Positions 23,185-34,665 of a stretch of 64,000 bases of DNA are shown piece by piece. Source of the stretch: Neoarius graeffei (lineage: Eukaryota > Chordata > Actinopteri > Siluriformes > Ariidae); contig NC_083587.1 of assembly GCF_027579695.1 (NCBI RefSeq), positions 59,406,738 to 59,470,737 of the forward strand, read 5' to 3'. The notes beneath the pieces are model-generated. The model saw only the letters and a program-made list of their open reading frames with translations. It made no database searches and was not told the DNA's origin. The translations under genes and the position numbers were made by a program. The stretch's first letter is position 1. Each line of letters starts with the position of its first letter.

Positions 23185-23825
23185 ACTTATTTATATATAT
23201 GGTACTACTGTAGTTTGTTTATACGAACACTGACACTGGGAATTATTAGTATTTGAAGCATTAGTACACAGGCTTTTCATAAAAGTGCTTTACGTGTTTA
23301 TTTTGGATGTAGAATATGATTCTGGAGTTCACATCCCCCACATTTAGACATTACAGCGTGCCATATAAGACATCTCAAAACCACAGTAGTGAATGGACAT
23401 GCCTAGATTAAAGTAGACAGTAAGACAAAAAGGGCCTCGTGTATAATCACGCTCTGCACGCTTGGCCGCATCAAACATAGTTAACCAAAATACAACTGTC
23501 GATACGGATGATTGGAAAGAATAATTGTGTTTTACTGTGAAAAATGTCGCTAATTAATATAAGTGGCATTGTGATCACTCTTCCTGTAGGCTCCGCTGCT
23601 TACGGTAGAACAGTAATGAGAGAAGCGTATTTCATAAATCATGGACAAATGCAGCTGAAAGCTGTAATAAAGTTAACTTTAAAAGGAATTGTAGCACTTC
23701 ACAACGTAAAATTTTTTTTTTACAAAAATAAAGTAACTTTGAAATGAGGAAAACGCAAATGACTCCATGTCAAATGATATACTTTGGAATATTATACACT
23801 GGTATAAACAGTGTATAAGGTTAGA
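23185..23825. other. No gene recognised
   Basis: A 67-codon open frame at 23544-23747 has no family likeness. Confidence 0.4.
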
Positions 23826-23960
23826 AAAGCAGTCTTTGGCACTAAAAGGTTGCTGGTTCGATTCCCTGGACCACCAGAAATGGCTGAAGTGCCCTTGAGC
23901 AAGGCACCAAAACCCTAACTGCTACCTGGGCACTGCAGCACAGCTGCCCACTGCTCTGCA
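23826..23960 (+). mobile_element. tRNA-derived SINE (third family)
   Basis: GGTTCGATTCCCTGGACCAC (B box) and CCTTGAGCAAGGCACCAAAA. Its 3' end is cut by the following Tc1 element. Confidence 0.75.
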
Positions 23961-23962
23961 TA

Positions 23963-24762
23963 CATCATCTTGCAAAAGTATTCACCCCCCCTTGGTGTTT
24001 GTCCTGTTTTGTTGCATTACAAGCTGGAATTAAAATGGATTTTTGGAGGGTTAGCGCCATTTGATTTACACAACATGCCTACCACTTTAAAGGTGCAAAT
24101 CGTTGTTTTATTGTGACACAAACAATAATGAAGATGAAAAACAGAAATCTGGTGTGTGCATAGGTACTCACCCCCCCCCAAAGTCAATACTTTGTAGAGC
24201 CACCTTTTGCTGCAATTACAGCTGCAAGTCTCTTGGGGTGTGTCTCTATTAGTTAGCACATCTAGTCACTGGGATTTTTGCCCATTCCTCAAGGCAAAAC
24301 TGCTCCAACTGCTTCAAGTTAGATTGGTTGCGTTGGTGTACAGCAATCTTCAAGTTATGCCACAGATTCTCAACTGGATTGAGGTCTGGGCTTTGATTAG
24401 GCCATTCCAAGACATTTAAATGGTTCCCTTTAAACCACTCCAGTGTAACTTTAGCAGTATGTTTAGGGTCATTGTCCTGCTGGACCGTGAACCTTCATCC
24501 CAGTCTCAACCTTCTGGCTGACTCAAACAGGTTTTCCTCCAGAATTGCCCTGTATATAGTGCCCATATAGTGCCATCCATCTTTCCTATCCCTGCAGATG
24601 AAAAACATCCCCACAGCATGATGCTGCCACCACCATGCTTCACTGTAGGAATGGTGTTTTCAGGGTGTTGGGAAGTGTTTTCTATTTTCATTCCAGCTTG
24701 TAATGTGACAAAACGGGACAAAACACCAATATGTGTTAAATGAATACTTTTGAAAGACGCTG
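23963..24762 (-). mobile_element. Tc1-like element, internally deleted
   Basis: Ends CATCTTGCAAAAGTATTCAC and, at the right, GAATACTTTTGAAAGACGCTG, with TA on both outer sides (23961-23962, 24763-24764). Only 800 bases. The C-terminal coding part is visible in minus orientation (for example CAACTGGATTGAGGTCTGGG on plus at 24372), and [16 protein letters not shown] remains near 24630. The N-terminal half is gone. Confidence 0.85.
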
Positions 24763-25165
24763 TATGTGTCCTCACATCCCAATCTGGGTTAAATACAGAC
24801 AAAGAATTCCACTGTGCTCTCATGTACATGTGATGAATAAAGGCTGAAATAAAAGGCTTAAATATTGTCAAATTCTCGATTCTGACTGGTCAGAAGGTGT
24901 TTAAAATTCTGAGTCGTTCTGGCTGTGAGATAAATCATAGTTTTATATTAATGCACTCATTCTAATATGTTATTATTTCTGAAGTCACATGGATTCTCCA
25001 TATGAAACACGTGTAAATATTGCGACCAGTGTAGTTTAATTCGCACTGTTGGAAGGAGTCGTCAGTGTCCAGACATTTTGTGTCACTGGGAAGTCTTCAG
25101 GACTTTATCTTTTCACAGTTTCTTGATAACAGGAACTGACTTGTGGATTTTTTTTTTGGCTGGGC

Positions 25166-25900
25166 ACTGCCTGAACTGATAATCACATCAGTTTTTCTTT
25201 AGCTAATCATCTTGCTGCATGGACAGATAATTTTACTTGACATCTTGGAATAATTTGGTTACGAATCTAGAACTACTCTTGTTTTCTTCTAATAGGAAAC
25301 GCTAGATCGTTTCAACTATATTCAAGATATTCTAACTGAAGATATCATTTTTACAGCTTAGAAGAAAACAAGACACCAACTCTGGTTATTAAAACTAGTT
25401 CGAGGTTGTCACACTGCAAAAAATGATTTCTTGTCGAGAGAAAATATCTTTAATATGGGTGACTATCTATTATTTCTTATTAGAAGTTTACTAGAACTCA
25501 AATGTAAGATTATTTAGCTTACTTTGAGGCGCTTTTACTAATTTCAAGCCTTAAATTTTCTTATTCTATTGGCAGATAATTTTGCTTCTTTCTAGAATTG
25601 AATGCTTAAAATGAGCAAAATTATCTGCCAATAGAATAAGAAAATTTAAGGCTTGAAATTAGTAAAAGCGTCTCAAAGTAAGCTAAATAATCTTACATTT
25701 GAGTTCTAGTAAACTTCTAATAAGAAATAATAGATAAATTCACCCATATTAAAGATATTTTCTCTCAACAAGAGATCATTTTTTTGCAGTGCACCAACTT
25801 ATTCCAAGATGTCTTGTCAAGTAAAATTATCTGTCCATGCAGTAAGAGAATTTCACTAGTATTAAGCAACTTTCTCCTCAAATTCAGCTTTTTTTGCACT
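25166..25900. mobile_element. Outer palindromic MITE (CACTGC-type ends)
   Basis: CATGGACAGATAATTTTACT at 25219 is matched in reverse complement by AGTAAAATTATCTGTCCATG at about 25820. The arms enclose another palindrome. The outer termini (GGCACTGCCTG, TTTTTTGCACTG) are only approximate. Confidence 0.6.
25412..25791. mobile_element. Near-perfect 380-bp palindrome (hAT-type MITE)
   Basis: Begins CACTGCAAAAAATGATTTCT and ends with ATCATTTTTTTGCAGTG. The arms of about 185 bases are complementary almost throughout, with the centre near 25600 (TTCTAGAA). No coding sequence. Confidence 0.88.
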
Positions 25901-25908
25901 GTACACCA

Positions 25909-27362
25909 CACTGCAAAAAATAAAAATCTTAGGAAGTTTGTCTATTTTCAAGTCAAAACATCTAGCCACCCTTATTATAAGACATAATTGCCCAACAAGC
26001 AAAACCTCATTTAGCTAGAAAGGCTAGTTTTTAGACAGTCCATCTTGAAAATCTTGTATAGACAAAATGTCTTGAAAAAGTCTTATTTGGAACACCTTTG
26101 AAAATAATTTTTTTTTTTTAAACAAGTAATTACATTTTGGACATTTGTCAAATGCGACTCATCTTGTTTCAAGAAAAAAAAAGTATGCTTGTTTTGGGAA
26201 TAAATGAACTTTACTGAAATCTTTGAATCTTGCCCCCAAAATGCACTGTTGCTTTGGCGTTGTGTAAGCACTGCAAGTCAAAATGCGTAGACGTTTTTTT
26301 ATTGGTGCCTGATCTTGTAAACCCCTCGTACACTGCACTGTTGCTTTGGCGTTGTGTAAGCACTGTAAGTCAAAATGCGTAGACTTTTTTTTATTTATTT
26401 ATTTTTTTTGGTGCCTGAGGTCCTGGGGAAGTGGAATCTTAAGAGATGTTTTAATGTTGAAATGGGAAAAAAATAAACTTGTTGCAATGCTACACGTGTC
26501 GTCAACTTGATTCAAGATAGTCTCTGGTCTCATATCTCGAGTATTTTACTAATTACAGGTCACAAAAGGAGAATCTTTTAAGCTAGCAATGCTTAGTTGT
26601 AGAATTTAACAATCCTAATATTAGTATATTTATCTTTAATTCAGTTTTTACTGCTAAGACTGTGTCATGAATTTAAGTGAAATACCCTTAAAATGAAATA
26701 AATAAAAATGACTTGAATGGCTAAATGTAAGAAGTACGATCTTGTTATAAGAACTATTTTGATTATTTTGAGTTAATCAGATCTCGCATAATAAGTTCCC
26801 CAATCTTATTTTGGAATTTTCATCTAAAAACAGGTGAGATTTTTCATCTTACTTTAAGAAATCTTACCAAGTCAAATTTGACTAGTTCCATTGGCAGATT
26901 TTTTTTTTCACCTGATTTCAAGCAGGGGCGGCATGGTGGTGTAGTGGTTAGCGCTGTCGCCTCACAGCAAGAAGATCCTGGGTTCGAGCCCCGTGGCCGG
27001 CGAGGGCCTTTCTGTGCGGAGTTTGCATGTTCTCCCCGTGTCCGCGTGGGTTTCCTCCGGGTGCTCCGGTTTCCCCCACAGTCCAAAGACATGCAGGTTA
27101 GGTTAACTGGTGACTCTAAATTGAGCGTAGGTGTGAATGTGAGTGTGAATGGTTGTCTGTGTCTATGTGTCAGCCCTGTGATGACCTGGCGACTTGTCCA
27201 GGGTGTACCCCGCCTTTCGCCCGTAGTCAGCTGGGATAGGCTCCAGCTTGCCTGCGACCCTGTAGAAGGATAAAGCGGCTAGAGATAATGAGATGATTTC
27301 AAGCAAATATACTTTGTTTTAATCTTTTATTTCTTATTTTTGAAAGGCCATTTTTCGCAGTG
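25909..27362. mobile_element. CACTGCAAAAAATA element, copy 1 (with SINE inside)
   Basis: Starts CACTGCAAAAAATAAAAATC and ends ...CCATTTTTCGCAGTG. CACCA precedes and follows it. The body is nearly identical to copy 2. A SINE is inserted at 26925-27294. Confidence 0.85.
26925..27294 (+). mobile_element. tRNA-derived SINE with exact target duplication
   Basis: Full SINE from GGGGCGGCATGGTGGTGTAG to the tail AGAGATAATGAGAT. GATTTCAAGCA is duplicated on both sides (26914-26924 and 27295-27305). Copy 2 of the host element lacks the insertion at the matching place. The insertion is therefore later than the duplication of the host element. Confidence 0.93.
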
Positions 27363-27367
27363 CACCA

Positions 27368-28587
27368 CACTGCAAAAAATAAAAATCTTAGGAAGTTTAT
27401 TTGTCTATTTTCAAGTCAAAACATCTAGCCATCCTTATTATAAGACATAATTGCCCAACAAGTAAAACCTCATTTAGCTAGAAAGGCTAGTTTTTAGAGA
27501 GTCCATCTTGAAAATCTTGTATAGACAAAATGTCTTGAAAAAGTCTTATTTGGAACACCTTTGAAAATAAAACAAGTTTTTTTTTTAAACAAGTACGTAC
27601 GTTTTGGACATTTGTCAAATGCGGCTCATCTTGTATCAAGAAAAAAAAAGTATGCTTGTTTTGAGAATAAATGAACTTTACTGAAATCTTTGAATCTTTC
27701 ATTCCAATTCAACTCCACCTTACAGATCCTAAGTTTACTGCAACTGTTTTCTCAGTCATTCAGAGTGAGCTCCTTCTAGATGCTGTACAGACTCTAGACC
27801 AGACAAGAGCCTTCAAAAAGGCTATGAGTGAGTGGAGGGCGTTTTAGTGACGTCTTTTTGGAATGCTGTGAGTTAAGCTCAGTGGGGTTTTTTTTGTGCC
27901 TGATCTTGTAAACCCCTCGTACACATGAATAGTCAGTGCCCCCAAAATGCACTGTTGCTTTGGCGTTGTGTAAGTACTAAGTCAAAATGCGTAGACTTTT
28001 TATTTATTTTTGGTGCCTGAGGTCCTGGGGAAGTGGAATCTTAAGAGATGTTTTAATGTTTGAATGTTGAAATGGGAAAAAAATAAACTTGTTGCAATGC
28101 TACACATGTCGTCAACTTGATTCAAGATAGTCTCTGGTCTCATATCTCGAGTATTTTACTAATTACAGGTCACAAAAGGAGAATCTTTTAAGCTAGCAAT
28201 GCTTAGTTGTAGAATTTAACAATCCTAATATTAGTATATTTATCTTTAATTCAGTTTTTACTGCTAAGACTGTCATGAATTTAAGTGAAATACCCTTCAA
28301 ATGAAATAAATAAAAATGACTTGAATGGCTAAATGTAAGAAGTACGATCTTGTTATAAGAACTATTTTGATTATTTTGAGTTAATCAGATCTCGCATAAT
28401 AAGTTCCCCAATCTTAATTTGGAATTATTTCATCTAAAAACAGGTGAGATTTTTCATCTTACTTTAAGAAATCTTACCAAGTCAAATTTGACTAGTTCCA
28501 TTGGCAGATTTCTTTCACCTGATTCAAGCAAATATGCTTTGTTTTAATCTTTTATTTCTTATTTTTGAAAGGCCATTTTTTGCCGTG
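27368..28587. mobile_element. CACTGCAAAAAATA element, copy 2
   Basis: Same orientation and ends as copy 1 (CACTGCAAAAAATAAAAATC to ...TTTTTTGCCGTG), with CACCA on both sides (27363-27367, 28588-28592). It has a 210-base segment near 27700-27960 that copy 1 lacks. Confidence 0.85.
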
Positions 28588-28594
28588 CACCACT

Positions 28595-28730
28595 CTTGCC
28601 AGAGCAGCTGGGGATTTAGTGCCTTACTCAAGGCCACTTCAACCAGTCCTGCTGGTCTAGGGATTCAAACCAAAGACCTTCTGGTCCCAAAGCTGCTTCT
28701 CTAACCATTAGGCCATGGCTTCTGCTGTTC
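28595..28730 (-). mobile_element. tRNA-derived SINE (third family)
   Basis: Minus copy: CTTACTCAAGGCCACTTCAA and TTCTCTAACCATTAGGCCA mark the tail and head. Confidence 0.7.
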
Positions 28731-30354
28731 CAGAGCATTAAATGCATCGATAAATGGATAAAGAGGACAATGTTGGTGGGGCGTTCTTTTGTTTTTAATG
28801 CTGCCGCATGAAAGGGGAAAAAAAAGAAACAAAAACCACTTCAGGACATGACAAGTGAAAAAGGGTTAAGTTGCGAGTGGTAACAGCAACCCTGCTTTCA
28901 TCACACCACTCTGTCGTTGATTATTTTTGTGTAATAACACAATCCCAAGTGTTTTATCCCATAATTAGCGTTCATTATTATTATTACTACTGCAAGAAGG
29001 CCAGGACAGTTAACGAGACCTTATGCAACATGAGTAGTTTCTGTGTAACCATCAAACAGCCTTGTGATGGCCCGGGGTCTTGGTAATGGTACATCCTGAC
29101 CTTGAATCCAGTGTTCCTGGGATGTGCTCCAGTTCCACAGCAGCTCTGATCAGGATAAAACCGAACAAATTAAATGAATAAGAATTGATGTATATTGCAT
29201 AATGTGATTATTATTTACGTTTTGCAATCAGCAGATATTGTTTGGGTGGTGGATCATTCTCAGCACTGCTTCGTGCGTGTGCGCGCCCATTTTCCTAAGA
29301 ATATTCATACGTATAAAACACCCAAGGTGGAAAGAAGCCCAAGGTTACACTGCATTGTGCTTCGGTTATAAATATTAATTACAACTAGATGCCAGGGTTT
29401 TGTTTTGTTTTTTAACTTGCTGACATCAAGTATTTTCTTCATGTGCCTCCATCCCCATAAACTTGTCCATTTGCCAACATAAAAATCATACTTCACAATC
29501 CAAGGACTACTTATTCTCATGAACACAGATGGACAGGGTTTTTCCTGTTGAAGGGAACTGAACTGATAAAATACAAGTGTGGTGTATTCGTGTTAAGGCT
29601 ATATCTGGGTATGTTATCTGTCTGAGCGTAAAGGTTTCGGTTTTGAAAGACAGGAAATGAGCCATGAACATTCATCTGTGATCCAGCTGCTCCTCACTGT
29701 GTCCATACAAGCACATTGCACCCTGGGAGTGGATGTATATTTCACACTCCTCTAATCTCAGGATTTTTTTTTTTTTTTAAAGTCTAACAGCAGTGAAATC
29801 CAATCCGATCCCATCATCAACTTTTTTTTTTTTTTAAATACCCGATAGTCATTTGTGTTAAATCTAAATGTAATTGTCGACATTTGGGGTAAGGGGAAAA
29901 TTCTGGAGTAGAGCTGGGCAACATCACAATCTAATACTGATATTGTCAACTATCACTACCACATTGCAATATCTTTTTATCACATGAAAGCTATACTGCC
30001 TTTCAGATTATAAAAAGAATTTTCCCAACACCCAATTATTTTTGTTTAGTGAACCGAAAGCTACCGAATTCGAATCACAGACTTCCAAGTTTATTATTTT
30101 TTAAAAATAGAACAATTAATTAATGAATTTATCTCCACGTGGCCCTAAATTCTCCGTTATTTTTTCCTGCTTCACCATGACCCAATACAAGATACTATGT
30201 CATGCATCATGTGGCGGGCGTTCCTCGTTCATGCAAGACATTGTGGGATACAAATTTGAAACAGGAGAGAAAAATGGAGGACGCGAGTGTGCGAATGAAA
30301 CATGAAAGAGTGACTACAGTAACAGAAAGAAAGCGAGAAGAAATGTGTTATTTA
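28731..30354. other. Unassigned DNA
   Basis: No gene recognised. 29050-29190 resembles a very diverged tail of the main SINE (CTTGTGATGGCCCGGGGTCTTG). A run of A/T homopolymers lies at 29766-29836. Confidence 0.4.
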
Positions 30355-31100
30355 CCAGCTGGGAGGTCCGTATGGTGAAATACCGTGACTGAGGTCTTGA
30401 AAGTACTGAGCGAGGCCCTCTGGGCCGAGGTCAGTATTCAAGGCCGAGGTCACGGTATTTCACCATACGGACCGACCTTAAGCTGGTAAATAATATATTA
30501 ATTTTTTTCTTTACCAAATTCTAACAGAAAACGAGAGCGCCCGAAAGGGAAAACCGAGCCGAGCCGCCATTTTGAATCCTCATTCACGGCTGTAATGCAA
30601 ATTGCTTCCTCCTCGGTATACAAGTGCACTTCCATGGCAGGAAAAAAACTACATTTTGCCGCCTATGTAGTCCCCTATTTATACAAAATTGAGTCATTCA
30701 GGATTCAGCCATGTTTTTGCTCGGCGTTAGCAACAGTTAGAGGTTTTTAGCTTTCTCCTGAAATGCTTTCTTTTATTTCTTCTTCCTCAGGGTAGTAAAA
30801 CTCGCTTTCGCTGTGAACACTGTCATTATCGCTATCCATGCTGTAAAATTAATGCTATTCTCCTGAGAAATGCTGGCAAAAATTTAAGATTTTTGATAAT
30901 CTTATTTAAAAAAAAAAGATAAATGGTGACAAAAAAAATGCTACCATGTTTTTTTTTTTTGTGAACGAGCGAGTTGCCAGAGGTCCATAACCGGGGTCCG
31001 TAACTGGGGTCCATATCGTAGGATATGGACTTGCTTGCCAGCCAATCAGAGCGCAGGATTTGATGGAAACCGGACCGCGAAAAAAATAAGACGTTATGGT
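30355..31100. mobile_element. Decayed DNA element with a strong palindrome
   Basis: GGTCCGTATGGTGAAATACC at 30366 pairs with its reverse complement at about 30450, forming a hairpin around GGCCCTCTGGGCC. Downstream at 30780-30840 the minus strand could encode an acidic MDSDNDSVHSESEF segment seen in fish elements. The outer ends were not found. Confidence 0.5.
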
Positions 31101-31543
31101 GTATAAGAAGGAAAGGAAACGCAGGACCAAACTAATAAATATCGGCGCTCAGCGAGCACCTCGGTGTGATCAGCTGTTCGTTTAGCGACAGAATGATGGA
31201 ACTGTCAGTGCACGCTCAAAGGGAAAACTGCGCATGCGCACACACACACGGACTTCCTCTGTCTGCTCGACTGCGCAAAGCGAGCGATTTCATGCACATT
31301 ATTTGCTTTAATCCCCTCAAATTAAATAACTTCCCAACCACAGAATAGAATGGCCTGATATTTTGTCAGATATTACAGAAATAAACATATATCACAATGA
31401 CCACATTTCAGAGTGAACTAAATTTCACCGATGTTATGAAATCGAAAGCATGTCTAGCTTGAAAGGGTTTTTTTTGTTTAAACAGTTACAAATGCTGGAA
31501 ACTTCTTTTAATGTTTATTTTATCAAATGTATTTTTAAACTCA
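31101..31543. other. No gene recognised
   Basis: Unassigned. Confidence 0.4.
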
Positions 31544-31775
31544 ATAATAAAAGCTAGCGATATTGTAAACTGGTGTTTCGACGTCACTGACATCATCAAA
31601 GCCAAAATTAAACATCCAGTCCAATTCTGTACGTGCCAAGGTTTTTACTTGATGCACATTCTGGGGCCTTTATAAAAACTTGAACTGACTCTTAAATCAC
31701 CTTAAACACTTTATTTTACTCTGATGTCTGTGACGTCAAAACGTCAGTTTACAATATCGCTAGCTTTTATTATTA
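31544..31775. mobile_element. Short palindromic MITE
   Basis: AATAATAAAAGCTAGCGATA at the left matches the reverse complement of TATCGCTAGCTTTTATTATT at the right. The inverted repeat is about 30-40 bases, with GTTTCGACGTCACTGAC and GTGACGTCAAAACGTC inside it. Confidence 0.75.
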
Positions 31776-31827
31776 AATGTATCACAAAAGTTGTATTAAA
31801 AAATAAAATAAAATGAGAAAAAAATTG

Positions 31828-31846
31828 TTTTCTCTCTCTCTCTCTC
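31828..31846. repeat. (TC)n microsatellite
   Basis: About nine TC units. Confidence 0.85.
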
Positions 31847-32235
31847 CCCCGTCAATCACAGTGACACTGGCCAATCACTAACATCTATGAGCTTATGTAC
31901 ACTTGTGTTCAAAATAATAGCAGTCCAACACGACTAACCAGATCAATCACTGTTTTTGGTGGAAATTATATTACTACATGGCAAATAATTTACCAGTAGG
32001 TGTAGTAGAGTCATAGAAAACCAACAGACCCAACATTCATGATATGCATGTTCCTGAGTCTGTGTATAATTGAATAATTAAGTGAAAGGGACGTGTTCAA
32101 AATAATAGCAGTGTGGAGTTTAATTAGTGAGGTCATTCATTCATTCTGTGAAAAAACAGATGTCAATCAGGTGGCCCTAATTTAAGGATGAAGCTAGCAC
32201 ATGTACATCCATTTCTCTCTGAAAACCTGAGAAAC

Positions 32236-33174
32236 ATGGGTCGTTCCAGACATTGTTCAGAAGAACAGCGTGCTTTGATTAAAACGTTGATTGGAGAGGT
32301 AAAACGTATACTGTAAAGAAGTGCAGAAAATGATGGGCTGCTCGGCTAAAATGATCTCCAGCGCTTTAAAATGGACAGCAAAGCCAGAGAGACGTGGAAG
32401 AAAACAGAAGACTACCATTCGAATGGATCGAAGAATAGCCAGAATGGCAAAGACTCAGCCAATGATCAGCTCCAGGGTGATCAAAGACGGTCTGAAGTTA
32501 CCTGTGACAATTAGAAGACGCCTGTGTGAAGCTAATCTATCGGCAAGAAGCCCCCGCAAAGTTCCACTGTTAAAAAAAAAAGACGTGCTGAAGAGGATAC
32601 AAGTTGCCAAAGAACACATCGACTGGCCTAAAGAGAAATGGAAAACCATTTTGTGGACTGATGAAAGTAAAATCGTTCTTTTTGAGTCCAAGAGCCGCAG
32701 ATAGTTTTTCAGACGACCCCCAAACACTGAATTCAAGCCACAGTACGCTCTGAAGACAGTGAAGCATGGTGGTGCAAGCATCATGATATGGGGATGTTTC
32801 TCTTACTGTGGTGTTGGGCCCATTTATAGCGTACCAGGGATCATGGATCAGTTTGCATATATCAAAATACTTGAGGAGGTCATGTTGCCTTATGCTGAAG
32901 AGGAAATGCCCTTGAAACGGGTGTTTCAACAAGACAACGACCCCAAACACACCAGTAAGCGAGCAGCATCAGGGTTCAAGACCAACAAAATGAAAGTCAT
33001 GGAGTGGCCAGCCCAATCCCCGGACCTTAATCCGATAGAAAATTTGTGGGGTGACATCAAAAATGCTATTTCTGAGGCAAAACCAAGAAATGCAGAGGAA
33101 TTGTGGAATGTTGTCAAATCATCCTGGGCTGGAATACCTGTTCACAGGTGCCAGAAACCGTGGTTATACAACTA
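32236..33174 (+). pseudogene. Tc1-like transposase pseudogene
   Basis: The start MGRSRHCSEEQRALIKTLIG at 32236 is followed by a frameshift after GEVKRIL. The main frame then reads [39 protein letters not shown] and [22 protein letters not shown] at 32702 stops it. The second half runs from 32704 with [39 protein letters not shown] and QSPDLNPIENLWGDI, to the stop at 33172-33174. The D (WTDES), D (QQDND) and E (IEN) residues remain, with 34 residues between the last two. One frameshift and one stop, so it is inactive but not old. Confidence 0.9.
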
Positions 33175-33187
33175 AATATTAGTTTAG

Positions 33188-34000
33188 AGCAATTCCAGCG
33201 TTATGGACGTGACACTTGAACTCAAAATGGCAACAAATGACCCAGTGCATGTTTTATTGTCTCCCAGTATTTAAACAGGTGTTGCATATTTTAAAGCTGT
33301 ACCATACTGGAGAAGTGATAGAACAAGAACAATTCCCATAGTACATCTAGGGCATGCCAGAAAATGCCAATAAAAGATGCGTTATGGATGTGACAGAAAA
33401 AGTATCACTTTTCTTGGGTGACTGTACATTTTTATCAAACTCTGTGAAATTGTAAACCTAATGTCGAAATGGAGATATCCGTTTGATAGAAGGGTCCAAG
33501 GTGAATATTAAAAAAAAAATCTGTTTTTAAAATATTTTGTATTTCATGCAGACTTTCGGAAGGAAAAGTCAGCGTTATGGATGTGACGAAATTCCGTTAT
33601 GGATGTGACGCGTCTGAAATAGACATGGCATATGTTTAGAAAATCAGCAATTTAACCAACATAACCCTTTGAAAAACTCTCTAAATATCAGCTAAAACTA
33701 TCAAAGTTCTTAAATAATATTTAGGATGGCTATTGTTTTGCTGTTTTGTGGATTTTTGCATACATTTCTGTGGCTTGTGGCAATAATATAGAATTGTACA
33801 TGATCAAAGTTGATTTTAGCTTGGGGTTTACATTATAAGAAAGAAAGACTGACGGTGACATATTAGGTTGGTTACAAATTGGTTCAACTTATTCACATCT
33901 GTAAAATACAGGCCTAGGTGAGATCTCTGGGAGTGGTTTTGATGTATTACATGTTGCTTTATTTTTGCATGGTGAGGTTGACATTTACATGGAATTGCCC
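33188..34000. mobile_element. 813-bp element nested in the Tc1 copy
   Basis: TTTAG is duplicated on both sides (33183-33187, 34001-34005). The ends AGCAATTCCA and TGGAATTGCCC are inverted matches. Four copies of CGTTATGGAYGTGAC lie inside, at about 33200, 33380, 33571 and 33595. No coding sequence. A 5-bp duplication does not single out one superfamily. Confidence 0.8.
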
Positions 34001-34665
34001 TTTAGTGATTCACAGGAATACTAAATCCTTAAGATTTTTTCAGTTTATACAGTAAATATTTGAAGTTTGTAATGAAAAATGCAGACACTGCTATTTTTCT
34101 GAACAGCCCAATGTTCATTTTTCTTCATTTTCTGTAAAGTAATTAAAATATTGATACAGTTTTCTTCATGTTTTGATGTAGAATATAATGTGCATTGTTC
34201 CCAATGCATGGAAGTAAAAACTATAAGGATTTTGAGCTTTACTCACGTTTTTAAATACACTGCTATTATTTTGAACACAACTGTATGCAGAAGAGGGCAG
34301 ACAGCATCTTCGTCACGCTGCCCAGCATGATACGGCGTAGAACATGCGGCCTTGTGGTGTCCAGATTGTTCCATTCATTAGTATCATTCATCCTTAGTAA
34401 CTGCCTGGTCAGTGGCACAGTAGCTACTGGTTTGTTAATATTCGAGAACTAAGACCAGTTACAAAACAAATTTTAAAAAATTTAAAACCCTGCCCGAGCA
34501 GGATTAAAAGCAAAAAACAGTTTCACGCACATCTTGAGCTGAGGGTCAGAGCCTACATTCACACACCATGCTGAAAAAGCTGGCGTTTCTGCAGGAATCA
34601 GGCCACACCCACTTCAGGTTTCATATGATTAGTGTTATTGTGACACCTGCACTATGCATCATGAC

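Larger units (their letters stand above)
31900..34283 (+). mobile_element. Tc1-like element with a nested insertion
   Basis: Ends CACTTGTGTTCAAAATAATA and, at the right, TATTATTTTGAACACAACTG, with TA outside both (31898-31899, 34284-34285). It is about 1.57 kb once the 813-base insertion and its 5-base duplication are removed. It carries a plus-strand transposase pseudogene. Confidence 0.92.

Noticed and set aside
26925..27005. tRNA-like sequences with A and B boxes
   Set aside because: They are heads of SINEs with SINE bodies and tails; none has a complete cloverleaf with anticodon context that I can support.
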